Below are positions 5,451 to 6,947 of a stretch of DNA of 6,947 bases, in pieces. Source of the DNA: Oscillospiraceae bacterium (GTDB taxonomy: Bacteria; Bacillota; Clostridia; Oscillospirales; Oscillospiraceae). Numbering within the stretch: position 1 is the stretch's first letter; each line of letters starts with the position of its first letter. The stretch spans positions 1 to 6,947 of the forward strand of contig JAFXBH010000113.1 in assembly GCA_017521875.1 (NCBI GenBank). The letters run 5' to 3'. The notes under the pieces are model-generated. The model was given only the letters and a program-made list of their open reading frames with translations, was not told the origin of the DNA and did no database searches. The position numbers and the translations under genes were made by a program.

Positions 5451-5488
5451 AAAAGGTCTATCATTTCATTATAAATGATAGACCTTTT
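5451..5488. terminator. Bidirectional intrinsic terminator between pfkA and xerD
   Basis: A perfect 16-bp stem (5451-5466 with 5473-5488; arms begin AAAAGGTCTATC) has a CATTAT loop. The A tract on one side and T tract on the other let it serve both converging genes. Its right arm overlaps the first two bases of the xerD stop codon. Confidence 0.92.
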
Positions 5489-6359
5489 ATGCTTTTGGAT
5501 GACATTTTTCATATACAGACTTCAATTTATTATTGATCATCTGTGTATATACCTGCGTAGAGGAAATATCGCAGTGTCCCATAAGTTCCTGCAAGGAATC
5601 CAAATCTGCGCCATTTTCCAAAAGATGGACTGCAAAACTATGACGCAGTGTATGCGGCGTAATTTCCTTTTCAATGTGTGCAGACTCCTGATAATGTTTC
5701 AGAATCTTCCAGAAACCCTGTCGACTCATACGGGATCCATTAATATTTACGAACAATGCACGCTCTGAGACATCCGCCAGCATAGACTCCCGAACATCAC
5801 GAACATACATATGTAAGGCACGAAGCGCCGCAGGATACAACGGAATGGAACGGGTCTTCTTCGCACTAGCGCACTTAATCACGCCCTGCTCTAAATTAAA
5901 ATCATCTATGTCAAGGTTAATCAGTTCGCTGACACGCATACCTGTTGCATACATAACTTCCAGCATGGCTTTATCCCGAAAACCCTTTGCGTCCACGCAA
6001 ATAGGCTGAGACAGCAGTAATTCGATCTCCCTTCCGGTAAGTATCTGCGGCAACTTCTTTTCTCCCCTGCTGACATGAATATCAGTCACAGGTGTCTTCT
6101 CGCAAAAACCGGACGAAACAAGATACGCATAAAAGTTCTTCAGGCTTGCAAGGGTTCTGGATACGGTTGCAGCAGATCGACCGTCCTGCTCCATATAATG
6201 CAGATAGACACTAATATTCTGTTGGGAAGCATCCAGCACATCTACATCGAGCCATTCGGAAAATTGCCGAATATCTCTGATATAGGATCCAATTGTGTTG
6301 GCAGATGCCTGTTTTACCTTAGCCAGGTAATTTTCATAGGCCTTAATTAAATCCAACAT
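5487..6359 (-). CDS. xerD: Tyrosine recombinase XerD
   Basis: 290 aa. Core-type tyrosine recombinase; with a partner Xer it resolves chromosome dimers at dif. An N-terminal SAM-like DNA-binding domain spans about residues 1-85 and the catalytic domain 105-290. Active-site residues seen: Arg142 (TGMRVSEL), Lys167/168 (beta-hairpin AKKTRSIPL), His236 and Arg239 (HTLRH), His262 (MGHCD) and the nucleophile Tyr271 (VYTQ). The hairpin lacks the usual G-K-G turn. The start at 6359 is chosen because AAAGG lies about 10 nt upstream, the family N-terminus LIKAYENYL begins there, and longer readings run into the preceding gene. It sits 17 nt after the SpoIIM-like gene, a pairing known in Firmicutes, so it is probably the housekeeping enzyme rather than a phage integrase. 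It could be an Xer paralogue. Confidence 0.92.
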   Translation of the reverse strand: MLDLIKAYENYLAKVKQASANTIGSYIRDIRQFSEWLDVDVLDASQQNISVYLHYMEQDGRSAATVSRTLASLKNFYAYLVSSGFCEKTPVTDIHVSRGEKKLPQILTGREIELLLSQPICVDAKGFRDKAMLEVMYATGMRVSELINLDIDDFNLEQGVIKCASAKKTRSIPLYPAALRALHMYVRDVRESMLADVSERALFVNINGSRMSRQGFWKILKHYQESAHIEKEITPHTLRHSFAVHLLENGADLDSLQELMGHCDISSTQVYTQMINNKLKSVYEKCHPKA

Positions 6360-6376
6360 GAATACGTAACCTTTCT

Positions 6377-6904
6377 CTAAAAATAAGGAATCAACCTTTC
6401 TAAAAAGGGTGAAATTAGAAAAATATTTGCCAGTGAAATTCCTAAAAGAATCAAACTGTATGATAACGCTAAATGCGTACGCATATATGCTTGATTGAAA
6501 ATATGTGTAAATACCATATACCAAATAAGAACTGATGAGCAGGATGAACCAAACAAAAGGAATGGACGAATCAACCATGCACAATCCCCAAAATATCGGG
6601 ATACAAAGGTATATGTAAAACCACACAGGAATGCTTTAAAAAATATTAAAATAAGTACAGCAGGAATCCAATTCCGTCGTATAAACCAAAATAGCAAAAA
6701 GACAGGAATGCTAAGCACAAGCAGATTCCAACCAAAAGAAATATCTCCCAGCAACTCAGTTGAACGAGCAACATTGTTTCCTGTAAGTGTATCCCCTGCC
6801 AAAATAATGCCTATCATAATACCGGCAATCCAACAAAGTGCAACAAAAAGAATACAACGCATATTTTTATTGGATAAGTTATTAATTTTACAAAATTTCA
6901 GCAA
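6377..6904 (-). CDS. SpoIIM-like polytopic membrane protein
   Basis: 175 aa with about five predicted transmembrane helices (approximately 16-36, 57-75, 79-101, 108-134, 144-166), the number known for SpoIIM. The KAFLCGFTYTF segment (90-100) resembles the conserved Gly-Phe helix of the SpoIIM/DUF95 family. In B. subtilis SpoIIM is part of the SpoIID-M-P machine that remodels septal peptidoglycan during engulfment. Its position directly upstream of xerD supports this identity. It is shorter than the roughly 215-aa Bacillus protein, so it may be a diverged or reduced version. The start is TTG at 6904, chosen because GGAGG lies 9 nt upstream; the first in-frame ATG, codon 15, would trim the N-terminus without a ribosome binding site. 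Identity is moderate; the gene itself is well supported. Confidence 0.6.
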   Translation of the reverse strand: MLKFCKINNLSNKNMRCILFVALCWIAGIMIGIILAGDTLTGNNVARSTELLGDISFGWNLLVLSIPVFLLFWFIRRNWIPAVLILIFFKAFLCGFTYTFVSRYFGDCAWLIRPFLLFGSSCSSVLIWYMVFTHIFNQAYMRTHLALSYSLILLGISLANIFLISPFLERLIPYF

Positions 6905-6913
6905 AAGATTTTT

Positions 6914-6918
6914 CCTCC
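6914..6918 (-). promoter_or_regulatory. Ribosome binding site GGAGG deciding the TTG start of the SpoIIM-like gene
   Basis: On the - strand GGAGG lies 9 nt before TTG at 6904. No ATG is suitably placed, so TTG is the best start. Confidence 0.65.
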
Positions 6919-6947
6919 GTTTTCAATCATTTGACATATAGTGAAAA

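Noticed and set aside
6360..6626. N-terminal extension of xerD by 89 codons
   Set aside because: It would overlap most of the distal half of the SpoIIM-like gene and encodes no recombinase sequence; the ribosome binding site and family N-terminus place the start at 6359.
6931..6936. TTGACA on the + strand
   Set aside because: The matching -10 region would lie beyond the window end, so it cannot be assessed.
1..6947. tRNA, rRNA, CRISPR array, insertion sequence
   Set aside because: No spaced direct repeats, transposase motifs, terminal inverted repeats or tRNA-like folds were seen.

Overview
The window looks like the right-hand part of an integrated filamentous phage (inovirus) in the chromosome of a low-GC, Gram-positive, Clostridia-type bacterium, followed by ordinary host genes. 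The host guess rests on a PfkA-type phosphofructokinase and a tail-to-tail operon holding a SpoIIM-like membrane protein and XerD, a pairing known in spore-forming Firmicutes. The phage part has no secretin (pIV) gene, and its ATPase has an N-terminal membrane anchor, which fits a host without an outer membrane. Genus is not resolvable.

Positions 1-4223 (phage module, all + strand): a 5'-truncated Rep_trans-type rolling-circle initiator; a signal-peptide plus C-terminal-anchor surface protein (899-1690); a 56-aa major coat protein (1705-1875) closed by a strong intrinsic terminator; a non-coding gap with a nested inverted repeat (1918-1969); a minor tip/adsorption protein encoded in two overlapping frames (1995-2618 and 2432-3091); an 82-aa pVI-like membrane protein (3098-3346); and a Zot/pI-type assembly ATPase (3357-4223). 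The order Rep, coat, adsorption, pVI-like, Zot is that of inoviruses. No integrase and no pV-like ssDNA-binding gene lie in the window; the left end of the element is outside it.

The main discovery candidate is at 2429-2468. The signal-peptide domain is read in one frame, while a Gly/Ser/Asp linker and the C-terminal tip domain continue in the -1 frame, with no start codon that could translate the linker. A T_TTT slip site is followed 7 nt later by a 9-bp GC-rich hairpin, as expected for programmed -1 ribosomal frameshifting. The unshifted frame is also meaningful: it ends in a hydrophobic tail resembling the phage's own major coat protein. One message would thus give a 207-aa short protein and a 365-aa long protein with a shared N-terminal domain.

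Positions 4224-4422 are the phage/host junction, with an intrinsic terminator for the phage operon and a good promoter for pfkA. Positions 4423-5394 encode 6-phosphofructokinase. A 16-bp hairpin (5451-5488) separates it from the convergent host operon on the - strand: the SpoIIM-like gene (6904-6377), then xerD (6359-5487).
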